Below are positions 38,424 through 46,347 of a stretch of 64,000 nucleotides of DNA, piece after piece (position 1 is the first letter of the stretch; each line of letters starts with the position of its first letter). The DNA lies in contig JADJCK010000003.1 in NCBI GenBank assembly GCA_016703265.1, positions 558,001 through 622,000 on the forward strand, read 5' to 3'. The position numbers and the translations under genes were made by a program. This DNA is from a bacterium. Its GTDB lineage: Bacteria > Krumholzibacteriota > Krumholzibacteriia > LZORAL124-64-63. The notes beneath the pieces are model-generated. The model worked only from the letters and a program-made list of their open reading frames with translations. It was not told the origin of the DNA and made no database searches.

Positions 38424-38819
38424 TCAGTTGGTGGTCGGCAGGTGCCGCCTCACCAGGTCCACGAGCTTGCGCGGGCTGACCGGCTTCTCGATGAACTCGC
38501 TGACGGGCAGGAACTCGGCGTCCTTGCCCTTGTCGAAGGTGAAGCCGGTGCGCTCGCCCACGGCCGACAGCATGATGATCGGCGTGTCTTTGGTCAAGGG
38601 ATCGCTGCGCAGCCGGTAGGCCACCTGGAACCCCTCGTCCACCGTGCCCATCATGACGTCCAGCAGGATCAGGTCCGGGTGCTGCTCCCTGGCCAGGGCG
38701 AACCCGCGCTCGCCGTTCTGGGCGTCGATCACGCGCAGCTTCTCGCGCTCGAGCGTGACCCGGATGATCTCCACCAGGTCGATGTCGTCGTCGATGACCA
38801 GCACGGTCCGTTCACTCAT
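38424..38819 (-). CDS. Single-domain response regulator
   Basis: The ATG at 38819 gives 131 residues that form one receiver domain: VLVIDDDIDLVEII (acidic pocket), LILLDVMM (phospho-accepting Asp near 56), IIMLSAVGE and EKPVSPRKLVDLV with the conserved Lys. Between the Ser and Lys strands there is an enlarged loop (RTGFTFDKGKDAEFLPV). No output domain is attached, so it must act through protein contacts or a phosphorelay. It sits immediately upstream of the RegB-like kinase, its probable partner, and overlaps the end of the hydrogenase protease gene by 8 bases. Confidence 0.9.
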   Translation of the reverse strand: MSERTVLVIDDDIDLVEIIRVTLEREKLRVIDAQNGERGFALAREQHPDLILLDVMMGTVDEGFQVAYRLRSDPLTKDTPIIMLSAVGERTGFTFDKGKDAEFLPVSEFIEKPVSPRKLVDLVRRHLPTTN

Positions 38820-39261
38820 GGCGCAAGACCTCCGCCTTGATAAGATCCACCACGCGGGGCACTGCTGCCGCCACCGCGTCCGATAGCCCCGTCCCGAGCC
38901 CGACCTGGGCGGGCTCCACACCGATCACCTTGAGGTCGCGCGGCATGCGGCCCAGTCGCTCCGCGAGCGCGAACGCCTCGACCAGCCCCAGCCCGTGCAG
39001 CGACATGCCGTCGCTGCGGATACGGAACCGGGTATCCTCCGGCCGGAACACCACCACGGCGCCGGGTTCGCGGCCCATGCGGGCCGCATCGATGACCAGG
39101 CAGGGCGTGCCGGGATCCAACTCGTCGACCAGGGCCAGGGCGTCGGTGCCCAGATCCACAAGGCCAACGGTCGCGGGCAACATTCCGGCAAGCTCCGCCA
39201 GCACCGCGGCGCCCACGCCGTCATCTCCGCAGAACGCGTTGCCCACCGCGATGACCTTCAT
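38812..39261 (-). CDS. [NiFe]-hydrogenase maturation endopeptidase
   Basis: The 149-residue enzyme belongs to the HyaD/HycI family, which removes the C-terminal peptide of the large subunit after nickel insertion. Seen motifs are VIAVGNAFCGDDGVG (near the start; the Asp of GDDG is a nickel-sensing ligand), LVIDAARMG with the second acidic ligand, SLHGLGL with the His ligand, and VIGVEPAQVGLGTGLSD. It starts 6 bases after the end of the large-subunit gene, whose product still carries the peptide to be removed. Confidence 0.94.
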   Translation of the reverse strand: MKVIAVGNAFCGDDGVGAAVLAELAGMLPATVGLVDLGTDALALVDELDPGTPCLVIDAARMGREPGAVVVFRPEDTRFRIRSDGMSLHGLGLVEAFALAERLGRMPRDLKVIGVEPAQVGLGTGLSDAVAAAVPRVVDLIKAEVLRHE

Positions 39262-39267
39262 GGCCCG

Positions 39268-40575
39268 CTAGTCCTCGAATGCGACGTCGAGCATGTGCAC
39301 CGAGCAGCTGATGCACGGGTCGTACGCCCGCACCAGCATCTCGAGCCACATCGTGATCTCTTCCTTCGACTTCGTCGCCACGACCTCCGGCACCAGCTTC
39401 TTCATGTCGTCGTCGATGTTGGCCAGGTTCTGACCCGTGGGGATGATGCAGTTCGCGGCCGTGATGCGCCCCTGGCGGTCGTAGGTGTACTCGTGGTAGA
39501 GGATGCCGCGCGGCACCTCGGTGGCGCCGATGCCGGTGCCGTACTGCGTCGGCTCCTGGTTCGGCGTCTCGTCCTTAAGGCCGTTCGCCAGCAGCTTGTC
39601 GATGATGGCCACGGCGTCCAGCGCGCAGTGCCCCGCCTCGACCACCTGGGCCACCGTATTGAAGTACGGGTTCGTGCAGCCGGGCTTGAGGCCCAGCACC
39701 GCGGCCGCCTCCAGCGCCACGGGGCTCAGCCGGTCGTGGTTGTTGTTCCAGCGCGCCAGCGCACCGACCATGTAGCTCGACCGGTTGACCTTGCAGTGCT
39801 TGCTGGTGCTGTGCGGCACCACGAACTCGTTTGTCATGCGCCGGTACTCGCTGTCGGGCACGCGGCCGGTGTCGGTGCTGCAGATGTCGCCGTCGTACAG
39901 CGCGTAGTCGTCGTCGCTGCGCAGCGAGATGTACTCGGTCGGCCTCTCGAAGGCGGGGATGGCGCCGGCCAGGGCCTTCATCGTCTCGACGGTGGCCAGC
40001 CAGTCGGGCACCATCACCTCGACCAGCCGCCGCCGCAGCTCCAGCAGCGCGGCCGCCGTCGGCACGTAGGTGAAGCCGCCGGGCACGCAGGTGATCGGGT
40101 GCACCGCGCGGCCGCCCACGGCGTCGCCGATGTCGTTGGCCAGCTTCTTCATGCGCAGGGCCCGCAGCACCACCTCGGGATGGGTGCCCACCAGCGGGAT
40201 CACCGACTTCACCTTCAGGAAGTCGGGCGCCGCCAGGAAGTAGGCGTGCAGCACGTTCGACTGCAGCGTGGCGCCGTGGACCAGCAGCTTGCGCAGCAGC
40301 ACGGTCTGCTCGGTCACCCGCAGGCCGAGGGCCTGCTCGGTGGCCTTCAGCGAGGTGAGCTGGTGCCCCAGCGAGCAGATGCCGCAGATGCGCGAGGTGA
40401 TGATGGCCGCCTCGTGGAAGCTGCGCCCCTTCAGCAGCGCCTCGAAGTAGCGCGGAGCCTCGACGATGTCGAGCTGCGCCTTCTTCAGCACGCCGTTCTT
40501 CATGTCCACGACGATGTTGCCGTGGCCCTCGACCCTCGTCAGGTGCTTGACGGTAATGTCCAAATCCCTGCTCAT
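39268..40575 (-). CDS. hydA: [NiFe]-hydrogenase large (alpha) subunit, group 3b type
   Basis: This is the catalytic subunit of a cytoplasmic NAD(P)-linked hydrogenase. The ATG at 40575 gives 435 residues. The N-terminal nickel motif is RICGICSLGH (near 62) and the C-terminal one DPCISCSVHML, followed by a few residues (DVAFED) that the protease would remove. The gene order hydB-hydG-hydD-hydA matches that of the soluble group 3b (sulfhydrogenase-type) enzymes, and the size agrees. The start overlaps the small-subunit stop by 4 bases. All four nickel Cys are present, so the enzyme should be active. Confidence 0.95.
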   Translation of the reverse strand: MSRDLDITVKHLTRVEGHGNIVVDMKNGVLKKAQLDIVEAPRYFEALLKGRSFHEAAIITSRICGICSLGHQLTSLKATEQALGLRVTEQTVLLRKLLVHGATLQSNVLHAYFLAAPDFLKVKSVIPLVGTHPEVVLRALRMKKLANDIGDAVGGRAVHPITCVPGGFTYVPTAAALLELRRRLVEVMVPDWLATVETMKALAGAIPAFERPTEYISLRSDDDYALYDGDICSTDTGRVPDSEYRRMTNEFVVPHSTSKHCKVNRSSYMVGALARWNNNHDRLSPVALEAAAVLGLKPGCTNPYFNTVAQVVEAGHCALDAVAIIDKLLANGLKDETPNQEPTQYGTGIGATEVPRGILYHEYTYDRQGRITAANCIIPTGQNLANIDDDMKKLVPEVVATKSKEEITMWLEMLVRAYDPCISCSVHMLDVAFED

Positions 40576-41321
40576 GCCCTGACCCCCTGCAGCCGGTACG
40601 CGTTGTAGAGTTGCAGGCGCTTCCAGGCCTCGTCCATGGCAAGCCCGTGCGAGGCCAGCGTCTCGGCCATGCCCGCCAGGTTCGGGTCGGACACCAGCCC
40701 GCGGCAGCCGATGCAGTACTGCCCGAAGTTGGTGCACTGGCTGTTGCAGCCCCCGCGCGTGACCGGCCCCAGGCAGATCATGCCGCGGGCGTACACGCAT
40801 TCGTTCTCGTTCAGCTTGCACTCGACGCAGACGGCGTGGTCGGGCTCGATCGGCTTCTTGCCCATGACCAACGCCGTGAAGAGCTTCAGGAACTCGATCT
40901 GCGTCATCGGGCAGCCGCGCACGTTGTGGTCGACCTTGACCACCGCCGAGAGCGGCAGGGCGGGCAGCGTCGGGAACAGGTACTGGTCCTTCCCGTACAC
41001 CTCGGCCCGCACCTCCTCGATCGGGTGCAGGTTCTTGATCGCGTTGACGCCGCCGTCGACCGCGCACGAACCCAGCGCCACCAGCACCTTCGAGCGCCGG
41101 CGGATGTCATGGATGCGCTTGATGCAGTCGGGCGTCGACAGCGCCCCCTCGACGAAGGCGATGTCGTATTCGTCGGCACGGTCGTCCATGGCCTCGCGCC
41201 ACTCGACGATGTCGACCTGCGCCAGGATGTCGAGCAGCTGGTCCTCGAAGTTCAGCTGCGAGAGCTCGCAGCCTTCGCAGCCGGTGAAATCGAAGATTGC
41301 AACGCGCGGTTTCTGCGCCAT
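40572..41321 (-). CDS. hydD: [NiFe]-hydrogenase small (delta) subunit
   Basis: The electron-transfer subunit carries iron-sulfur clusters next to the active site. The ATG at 41321 gives 249 residues. The proximal cluster Cys are in TGCEGCELSQ (near 14), ALGSCAVDGG and NVRGCPMTQ. A further Cys set (CVECKLNENECVYARGMICLG, then RGGCNSQCTNFGQYCIGC, read as two blocks) fits the medial and distal clusters. There is no Tat signal, so it is a cytoplasmic enzyme. Start and stop overlap the neighbouring hydG and hydA genes by 3 to 4 bases. Confidence 0.95.
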   Translation of the reverse strand: MAQKPRVAIFDFTGCEGCELSQLNFEDQLLDILAQVDIVEWREAMDDRADEYDIAFVEGALSTPDCIKRIHDIRRRSKVLVALGSCAVDGGVNAIKNLHPIEEVRAEVYGKDQYLFPTLPALPLSAVVKVDHNVRGCPMTQIEFLKLFTALVMGKKPIEPDHAVCVECKLNENECVYARGMICLGPVTRGGCNSQCTNFGQYCIGCRGLVSDPNLAGMAETLASHGLAMDEAWKRLQLYNAYRLQGVRA

Positions 41322-42172
41322 CACAGGGCCTCCCGCAGCTTCGCGATGTGGGGCAGGTGGTAGACCGGCCCGTCCTGGCAGACATAGGTGCTGTCGATCT
41401 GGCAGTGGCCGCACTTGCCCACGCCGCACTTCATGCGCCGCTCGAGCGACATGTAGATGTTGGCGTCAGGCAGGCCCTTGCCGCGCAGGGTCAGCACCAC
41501 GAACCGGTACATGACCGGCGGCCCGCAGATGCAGCAGACGGTGTTGGGCAGGTCCAGGTCGAGACCCGGCAGCAGCGTGGTGATGACGCCCGTGCGCCCC
41601 TGCCACGACTCCGAGCCGCGGTCGACCGTCACGTGGTACTCGATCTTCGGGTCGCGTTCCCACGCCGCGAGTTCATCCGTGAACAGCAGCTCGGTGTCCG
41701 AGCGGCTGCCGTAGCAGATGATGAGCCGGCCGAACTGGTCGCGGTTGTCGCGCACGTAGTTGATCATCGAGCGCATGGGCACCAGCCCGATGCCGCCCGC
41801 GACGATCAGCACGTCCTTGCCCTTGAACTTCTCGACGTCGATGCCGTTGCCGAACGGCCCGCGGATGCCGACCTTGCGCCCCGGCCCGTACCCGGCCAAC
41901 ACCTCGGTCAGCATGCCGACGCGGCGGATGCCCATCTCGAACTCGCCCTTGTGCGTGGGCGACGAGGAGACGGAAATGGGCGCCTCGCCCACGCCGAACA
42001 GCGACACTTCCACGAACTGGCCCGGCTTGTGGCCCAGGTCGCGGCCGCCCGGAAGCCGGATGGTATAGAGTGTCTCCATCTCGGTCAGCTTCCGCACCGC
42101 CGTGATCTCCGCCATTTCCGGCAGGTAGAGTTCCCGGGCTTCGTGGCCCGGCTTCAGGGTGTGCAGTTCCAT
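41321..42172 (-). CDS. hydG: Hydrogenase gamma subunit: FAD/NAD(P)H-binding diaphorase
   Basis: HydG connects the hydrogenase iron-sulfur chain to NAD(P)+ or NAD(P)H. The ATG at 42172 gives 283 residues of the ferredoxin-NADP reductase type: an FAD-binding barrel (LPGGRDLGHKPGQFVEVSLF, ISVSSSP), a nucleotide domain (VAGGIGLVPMRSMIN, CYGSRSDTELLF, CICGPPVMYRF) and a C-terminal [2Fe-2S] site (CGVGKCGHCQ followed by YVCQDGP). A longer open frame upstream is the shadow of hydB. The stop overlaps the ATG of hydD. Confidence 0.94.
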   Translation of the reverse strand: MELHTLKPGHEARELYLPEMAEITAVRKLTEMETLYTIRLPGGRDLGHKPGQFVEVSLFGVGEAPISVSSSPTHKGEFEMGIRRVGMLTEVLAGYGPGRKVGIRGPFGNGIDVEKFKGKDVLIVAGGIGLVPMRSMINYVRDNRDQFGRLIICYGSRSDTELLFTDELAAWERDPKIEYHVTVDRGSESWQGRTGVITTLLPGLDLDLPNTVCCICGPPVMYRFVVLTLRGKGLPDANIYMSLERRMKCGVGKCGHCQIDSTYVCQDGPVYHLPHIAKLREAL

Positions 42173-42186
42173 GCCGTCTTTCCCCC

Positions 42187-43215
42187 TCAGGCCTGGCCCG
42201 TGACCTGTTCCTCGCGCTCGGCGTCGCGAATGAGTCGGTTGACGATCTCGACGATGCTGATGCCGGCCGTGCACGCCGCCGTGCAGCGGCCGCAGCCGAC
42301 GCACCAGGGCTGCCCGGTCGCGTCGCTCAGGTACTTGAACTTGCGGTTGACCCGGTGGCGCTGGCGCGCGGCCAGCTTGTGGCGGAAGACCTCGCCACCC
42401 GCCACCTCGGAGAAGCCGCGCAGCATGCAGCCGTCCCAGGTGCGTTCGCGGTTGCCGCCGTCGACGGTGACTGCCACATGGTCCTGCACGTCGAAGCAGT
42501 AGCAGGTGGGGCAGACCAGGTTGCAGGTGCCGCAGCCCAGGCAGTTGCGCGACGACTCTTCCCACACCGGATGGTCATGGCTGTTGGCCATGATGCTGTT
42601 CAGCCGGTCCTGGGGCACGTAGATGTGCTGCGTGAAGTGCTCGCGCTTGGGCTTGGGCATGGTGTGCAGGGGCAGCGCGAACCCGTCGACGAGCGCCTCG
42701 CCTTCGGGCGTGAGCACATCGACGATCCAGCCGTCAGGGTGACGCGTGAGGAACACGTCGCTGCCGGTCATGTCATAGGGATCGATGCCCACCGACCCGG
42801 CGAAGTGATACTTGTCCGGCGCGTAGGAAACCCCGATGAACCGCGCGCCCTGCCTCCTCGTCACGTAGTTCCGCTCGGGATTGCCGTGCAGGAAGTTGTG
42901 GTCGAGACGGCGGACGGCGGCCAGGTCGTACGAGTGCACGCCGAGGAACACGGCGTCGACCGGCGCCACGGGCGGAATCGTCGCCGAGTCGGCCTTCAGG
43001 TCGAATTCGAGCAGCGTCTCGCGCGCGGGCAGGAAGAACTTCTTCACCGAGCCGAGCGTGCGCGGGTACTCGAGCACCACCCCGGCAGGGTCACTGGTCG
43101 CCTCGAAAGCGTACGAACGGCTGCCGCGACGATGCGGCGCGTAGACGGTGTGGCGCTTCTGCAGGTGGGCGACGAAGTCGGCGACCCGCGCCTGCTCCAG
43201 GAACTGCTGAGCCAT
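42187..43215 (-). CDS. hydB: Hydrogenase beta subunit: 4Fe-4S protein
   Basis: HydB is the electron-transfer subunit with two [4Fe-4S] clusters, and in archaeal homologues contributes to sulfur reduction. The ATG at 43215, with AGGGGTG just upstream, gives 342 residues; an ATG 15 bases earlier is possible. The cluster motifs are CLGCGTCNLVCPTCYCF (near 238) and CVGCGRCTAACTAGI (near 310). The first 220 residues match the family's N-terminal domain (GVHSYDLAAVRRLD, FIGVSYAPDKYHFAGS). It is the first hydrogenase gene and follows an AT-rich promoter-like region. Confidence 0.94.
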   Translation of the reverse strand: MAQQFLEQARVADFVAHLQKRHTVYAPHRRGSRSYAFEATSDPAGVVLEYPRTLGSVKKFFLPARETLLEFDLKADSATIPPVAPVDAVFLGVHSYDLAAVRRLDHNFLHGNPERNYVTRRQGARFIGVSYAPDKYHFAGSVGIDPYDMTGSDVFLTRHPDGWIVDVLTPEGEALVDGFALPLHTMPKPKREHFTQHIYVPQDRLNSIMANSHDHPVWEESSRNCLGCGTCNLVCPTCYCFDVQDHVAVTVDGGNRERTWDGCMLRGFSEVAGGEVFRHKLAARQRHRVNRKFKYLSDATGQPWCVGCGRCTAACTAGISIVEIVNRLIRDAEREEQVTGQA

Positions 43216-43399
43216 GCGTGCACCCCTCATGGTTGGATCGCGCGGACCCGGGCGCGGCCGCGGGTCCGCCGGCCACCCATGCGAGAGGCGCCGGCTGCGT
43301 TTTGAAAATGTTATTTGATAAACAACCATTGGCAAGGAGAATCTTAAGCGGATGAAATCAAACGTGTTACATATACGGAAATCCTCAATTTGACCGTTA
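43216..43399 (-). promoter_or_regulatory. Probable hydrogenase promoter with palindromic operator
   Basis: The part at about 43290-43395 is strikingly AT-rich for this genome. Reading leftward, TTGCCA and TAACAT are separated by 16 bases and resemble -35 and -10 boxes. An imperfect palindrome at 43310-43326 (GTTaTTTgatAAAcAAC on the plus strand) covers the spacer and -10, where a repressor or FNR/CRP-type factor could sit. A TTGAT half-site of the FNR type is present but its partner is not. The boxes are pattern matches only. Confidence 0.4.
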
Positions 43400-44209
43400 T
43401 TAGTCCCAGTCGTGCGCGTGGTAATGGCTGTGCTCGAACGGACCCTCACCGTCCCCGCCGGGCCCGGCCGGACCGTCCGGACCATGCCGATGCCGATGGC
43501 GATGCAGCAGGTTGGCGCGCAGCAGGATGTCGCGGTCGCGCCCGACGGCCAGGGCGTCACCGTCGTGGATCAGCGTGTGGTCTTCGCCCAGCACCAGGCA
43601 GCGCCGCCCCAGCTCGGCGGCCAGCGACAGGTTGTGCGTGGCCACGACCAGCGTCTGCGGCAGGTCCTGCAGGAAGTCGACGAGCCAGCCGCTGCTGCGC
43701 GGGTCCAGGGCCGCGGTCGGTTCGTCGAGCAGCAGCAGCCGCGGATCCAGCACCAGCAGCGAGGCCAGCCCCACCAGCTGCTTCTGCCCCGCGCTGAGCG
43801 TCCACGGCGCGCGGTCGAGCACCGGTTCCAGCCCCACGCGCGCAGCCCACTGCCGGGCGCGGTCCTCGGCGTCGGGCAGGCCATGCTGCCGGGGGCCGAA
43901 GGCGATCTCCTCGAGCACGGTCGCATTGAAGAGCATGGCGTCGGCCTGCTGGAACAGCAGCCCCACTTCGCGCCGGAAGCGGCGACGGAAGGCGCGGTCG
44001 CGCAGCCCCTCGTGCACGGAGCGGCCCTCGTACGTCACGCGCCCGCTCGTCGGCGTCAGCACGCCGGCCAGCAGCTTCAGCAGCGTCGACTTGCCGCAGC
44101 CGTTGCTGCCCAGCAGCACCACCTTCTGCCCCGCTTCCACGCGCAGGTCGACCCCGCACAGGCTGGGCTGCCCGTCGAAATCGTGCGACAGCTGTTCAGT
44201 CGCGATCAA
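43400..44209 (-). CDS. nikO: ECF nickel transporter ATPase NikO/CbiO with His-rich tail
   Basis: This is the ATP-binding subunit of an energy-coupling-factor metal importer. Starting at TTG 44209, which overlaps the end of nikQ by 14 bases with a G-run before it, the 269-residue chain has Walker A (GSNGCGKST), the Q-loop (LLFQQAD), signature LSAGQKQ, Walker B (RLLLLDEPTA) and the H-loop (VVATHNLS). The C-terminal 40 residues are rich in His (HRHRHRHG, HSHYHAHDWD), a likely nickel-binding arm. Position next to a [NiFe] hydrogenase favours nickel over cobalt. Confidence 0.9.
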   Translation of the reverse strand: MIATEQLSHDFDGQPSLCGVDLRVEAGQKVVLLGSNGCGKSTLLKLLAGVLTPTSGRVTYEGRSVHEGLRDRAFRRRFRREVGLLFQQADAMLFNATVLEEIAFGPRQHGLPDAEDRARQWAARVGLEPVLDRAPWTLSAGQKQLVGLASLLVLDPRLLLLDEPTAALDPRSSGWLVDFLQDLPQTLVVATHNLSLAAELGRRCLVLGEDHTLIHDGDALAVGRDRDILLRANLLHRHRHRHGPDGPAGPGGDGEGPFEHSHYHAHDWD

Positions 44210-44756
44210 GGAAGAACCCCCGCGCGTCCAGGGCCTGGGTCATGGTGGTGGCGTCGTGCTCGGCCCGGCGCAGGAACCAGGCCGCGGTGGCCGCCCCGTG
44301 GCGCAGCGCCACCCGCGGGCCGACCCGCCGCGGCGAACGCGCTTCGAGCGCCAGGCGGAAGTCGCCGAACAAGCGGCGGAACGCCAGCACCTGGCTCGTG
44401 GCCAGCACCAGCACGAACCGCAGCGTGGCGCTGAAGGCCAGCGCGCGCGGCAGCGAGACCAGGGGCAATACACGGAACGCCAGCGCCGTCAGCAGCGCCA
44501 CGCGCAGGGCCATGCGCGTGAAGGCCGGCCGTGCCGACGCCCAACCGTCACCGGCGGCGACCACCGCCCAACCGGCGGCAACCGCCAGCAGGAACGGCGC
44601 CGTGGCCAGCAGCGTGCGTCGCGCCAGCTTCCCGGCACGCAGGCCCGCGGAAGCCAGCACCAGCACCAGCGCCACTCCCAGTACCCTCCCGTCGTGCACC
44701 AGCGAACCGGCCGCGACCGCGCCCAGGTACAGCAGCAGCAGCGCGCGGTCCCTCAT
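44196..44756 (-). CDS. nikQ: ECF nickel transporter transmembrane subunit NikQ/CbiQ
   Basis: The ATG at 44756 gives 186 residues with several hydrophobic segments (LLLYLGAVAAG, LGVALVLVLASAGL, ATAPFLLAVAAGWAVVAAG, VLPLVSLPRALAF). The cytoplasmic coupling-helix region has EARSPRRVGPRVALRHGA and a late QALDARGF, the 'ARG' motif that contacts the ATPase in the CbiQ family. It is shorter than many CbiQ proteins. It overlaps nikM upstream (ATGA) and nikO downstream. An open frame continuing upstream is a shadow. Confidence 0.85.
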   Translation of the reverse strand: MRDRALLLLYLGAVAAGSLVHDGRVLGVALVLVLASAGLRAGKLARRTLLATAPFLLAVAAGWAVVAAGDGWASARPAFTRMALRVALLTALAFRVLPLVSLPRALAFSATLRFVLVLATSQVLAFRRLFGDFRLALEARSPRRVGPRVALRHGAATAAWFLRRAEHDATTMTQALDARGFFLDRD

Positions 44757-45385
44757 CGCCGCTCCTTCCGGCCCAGCACGCGCCAGACCATCACCGCCAG
44801 CATGCCGTCGGCCACGCCGACCAGAAGGTGCGGCAGCACGATGGCCGGCACCGTCATCGCCCAGCCGAAGGGGAAGTAGAGCGGCTGACCATCTGCGGTG
44901 TGGGCCAGGCGCGGCTGCCAGCCCAGCACCAGCGCCACGAGCACGGCCGGCACCACGGCCCCGATCCAGCCGGCCAGGAACACGGCCGGCACGCGCCACG
45001 GCACCAGCGCCAGCACGCCGCGCGCAGCCAGGCCACCGCCCAGCCCCACGCACAGCGCATTGACCGGCAGCGCGGTGATGCCGCCGTCGCCGAGCATCAG
45101 CGCCTGGATCAGGAAGACCAGCGACAACGAGAGGAACGTCTGCCAGGCGCCGAACAGCGCCGCCATCATGCCCACGCCGGTGATGTGCGCCGTGGTGCCG
45201 CCCGGCAGCGGGATGGCCACGAGCATCAGCGCATAGGCCACTGCGGTGGCCACCGCCAGCCGCGGCACCGCTTCCGGTTCCAGCGTGCGGCGCAACCGGC
45301 CGATCCCCGTTGCCCACAGCACGCCGGCCACGCCGTAGGCCGGCACGGTCACCTGCGGGGCGATGAAGCCGTCGGGGATGTGCAC
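44753..45385 (-). CDS. nikM: ECF nickel transporter substrate-binding subunit NikM/CbiM
   Basis: The S-component starts with GTG at 45385 behind GGAGG and begins MHIPDGFIAP. The N-terminal Met-His2 of this family is inserted into the pore and binds the metal. The 210-residue chain has about six to seven membrane helices and the conserved stretches IPLPGGTTAHITGVGMMA and LQALMLGDGGITALPVN-like (seen as IQALMLGDGG). It is the second gene of nikL-M-Q-O and overlaps nikQ by 4 bases. Confidence 0.93.
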   Translation of the reverse strand: MHIPDGFIAPQVTVPAYGVAGVLWATGIGRLRRTLEPEAVPRLAVATAVAYALMLVAIPLPGGTTAHITGVGMMAALFGAWQTFLSLSLVFLIQALMLGDGGITALPVNALCVGLGGGLAARGVLALVPWRVPAVFLAGWIGAVVPAVLVALVLGWQPRLAHTADGQPLYFPFGWAMTVPAIVLPHLLVGVADGMLAVMVWRVLGRKERR

Positions 45386-45415
45386 GGACGCCTCCGCTCT
45401 GGCGTGCGGCGCCGG

Positions 45416-45991
45416 TCAGCTGGCGCGACGACGCAGCAGGATGAAGACGAGACCGAAGACGATGACCAGCACGCCGGCGCCGGCGGCGACGCCGCCCATC
45501 CGCTTGCCGGCGGCGGCCTTCACGGGCGCGGGCGCATCGGCAGCAGGCTCGTGGTCGTGCTCGTGCTCACCGGCAGCCGCGTGGTCGTGGTCGTGCGCGG
45601 CCGTCGGCTCGTCGACCTGCGAGTGTTCGTGCTCATAGACGGTCGCGGACTGCGACGACATGCTGATCGCGGTACTGTCGACGTCGATGGTGACCACCGC
45701 GCCGTGGCCGTCGGCGCCGGCCACGCGCACCTTCCAGGCGCCGGCCCGGTCAGGCAGGAAGACCACGCGGCCGTGCACATCGGTATTGCCCGAGAGGAAG
45801 GCCCCGTCGCCGGCGGGCGCGGTCACGGTGAACGGGACGCCGGCCATGGGTGCGCCGTCCTCGTGCGTGAACGTGGCGACGGTCATGGCGCCGACGGCGA
45901 CTTCGGTGCGGACGCCGTGGGCAAGGGCGGTCGTCGCCAGAACCAGGGCGAGCATTGCGGCGATCATCAGGGCAGTGGTGGCCGAGCGCAT
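45416..45991 (-). CDS. nikL: Nickel transporter accessory protein NikL-like
   Basis: The ATG at 45991 follows GGGGGA and gives 191 residues. A signal peptide (LALVLATTALAHG) leads to an Ig/carboxypeptidase-regulatory-like domain (TFTHEDGAPMAGVPFTV, TDVHGRVVFLPDRAGAWKV). A His-rich linker follows (EHEHSQ, AHDHDHAAAGEHEHDHE) and then one C-terminal membrane helix (GVLVIVFGLVFILLRRR). NikL and NikN are known extra components of nickel ECF systems. The His-rich part faces outward and could collect nickel for NikM. It is the first gene of the operon, 30 bases before nikM. Confidence 0.85.
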   Translation of the reverse strand: MRSATTALMIAAMLALVLATTALAHGVRTEVAVGAMTVATFTHEDGAPMAGVPFTVTAPAGDGAFLSGNTDVHGRVVFLPDRAGAWKVRVAGADGHGAVVTIDVDSTAISMSSQSATVYEHEHSQVDEPTAAHDHDHAAAGEHEHDHEPAADAPAPVKAAAGKRMGGVAAGAGVLVIVFGLVFILLRRRAS

Positions 45992-46070
45992 GGATTCCCC
46001 CCAACCGAAGGTTGTTAACGGGTTGACATGCGATGGACGATAGCATCTGCGAAAGGGCTGGTCAAACCGG

Positions 46071-46099
46071 CGTATCTGGCTTTCCGACAACAGAATACG
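46071..46099. promoter_or_regulatory. Candidate NikR-like operator upstream of nikL
   Basis: CGTAT and ATACG form inverted arms separated by 19 bases, about 80 bases upstream of the nikL start. The E. coli NikR site is GTATGA-N16-TCATAC, which has GTAT and ATAC 20 bases apart, so the match is one base short and limited to the outer halves. No nikR gene is in the window. Confidence 0.22.
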
Positions 46100-46347
46100 A
46101 AATTGAATATTGAATCCCGGCCAACGTCCCGACAAACGTGCTACTCTGGCCGGGCCGCACCGGAAGGTCGCGGCGACCTCCGGCACCCTCGCCCGCCTGC
46201 CCAACCCAGGTCGATGCCGACCGAGGCCCCCGTTCACGCCTGAGCCATCGAGGAGGATGCGTTATCCGACGGCGCGCACCGGATGCACGCCACCCACTCG
46301 CCCCGCGGAATCTGTGAGTCACCGGATTCGAATCGAGAGGGGTGACC

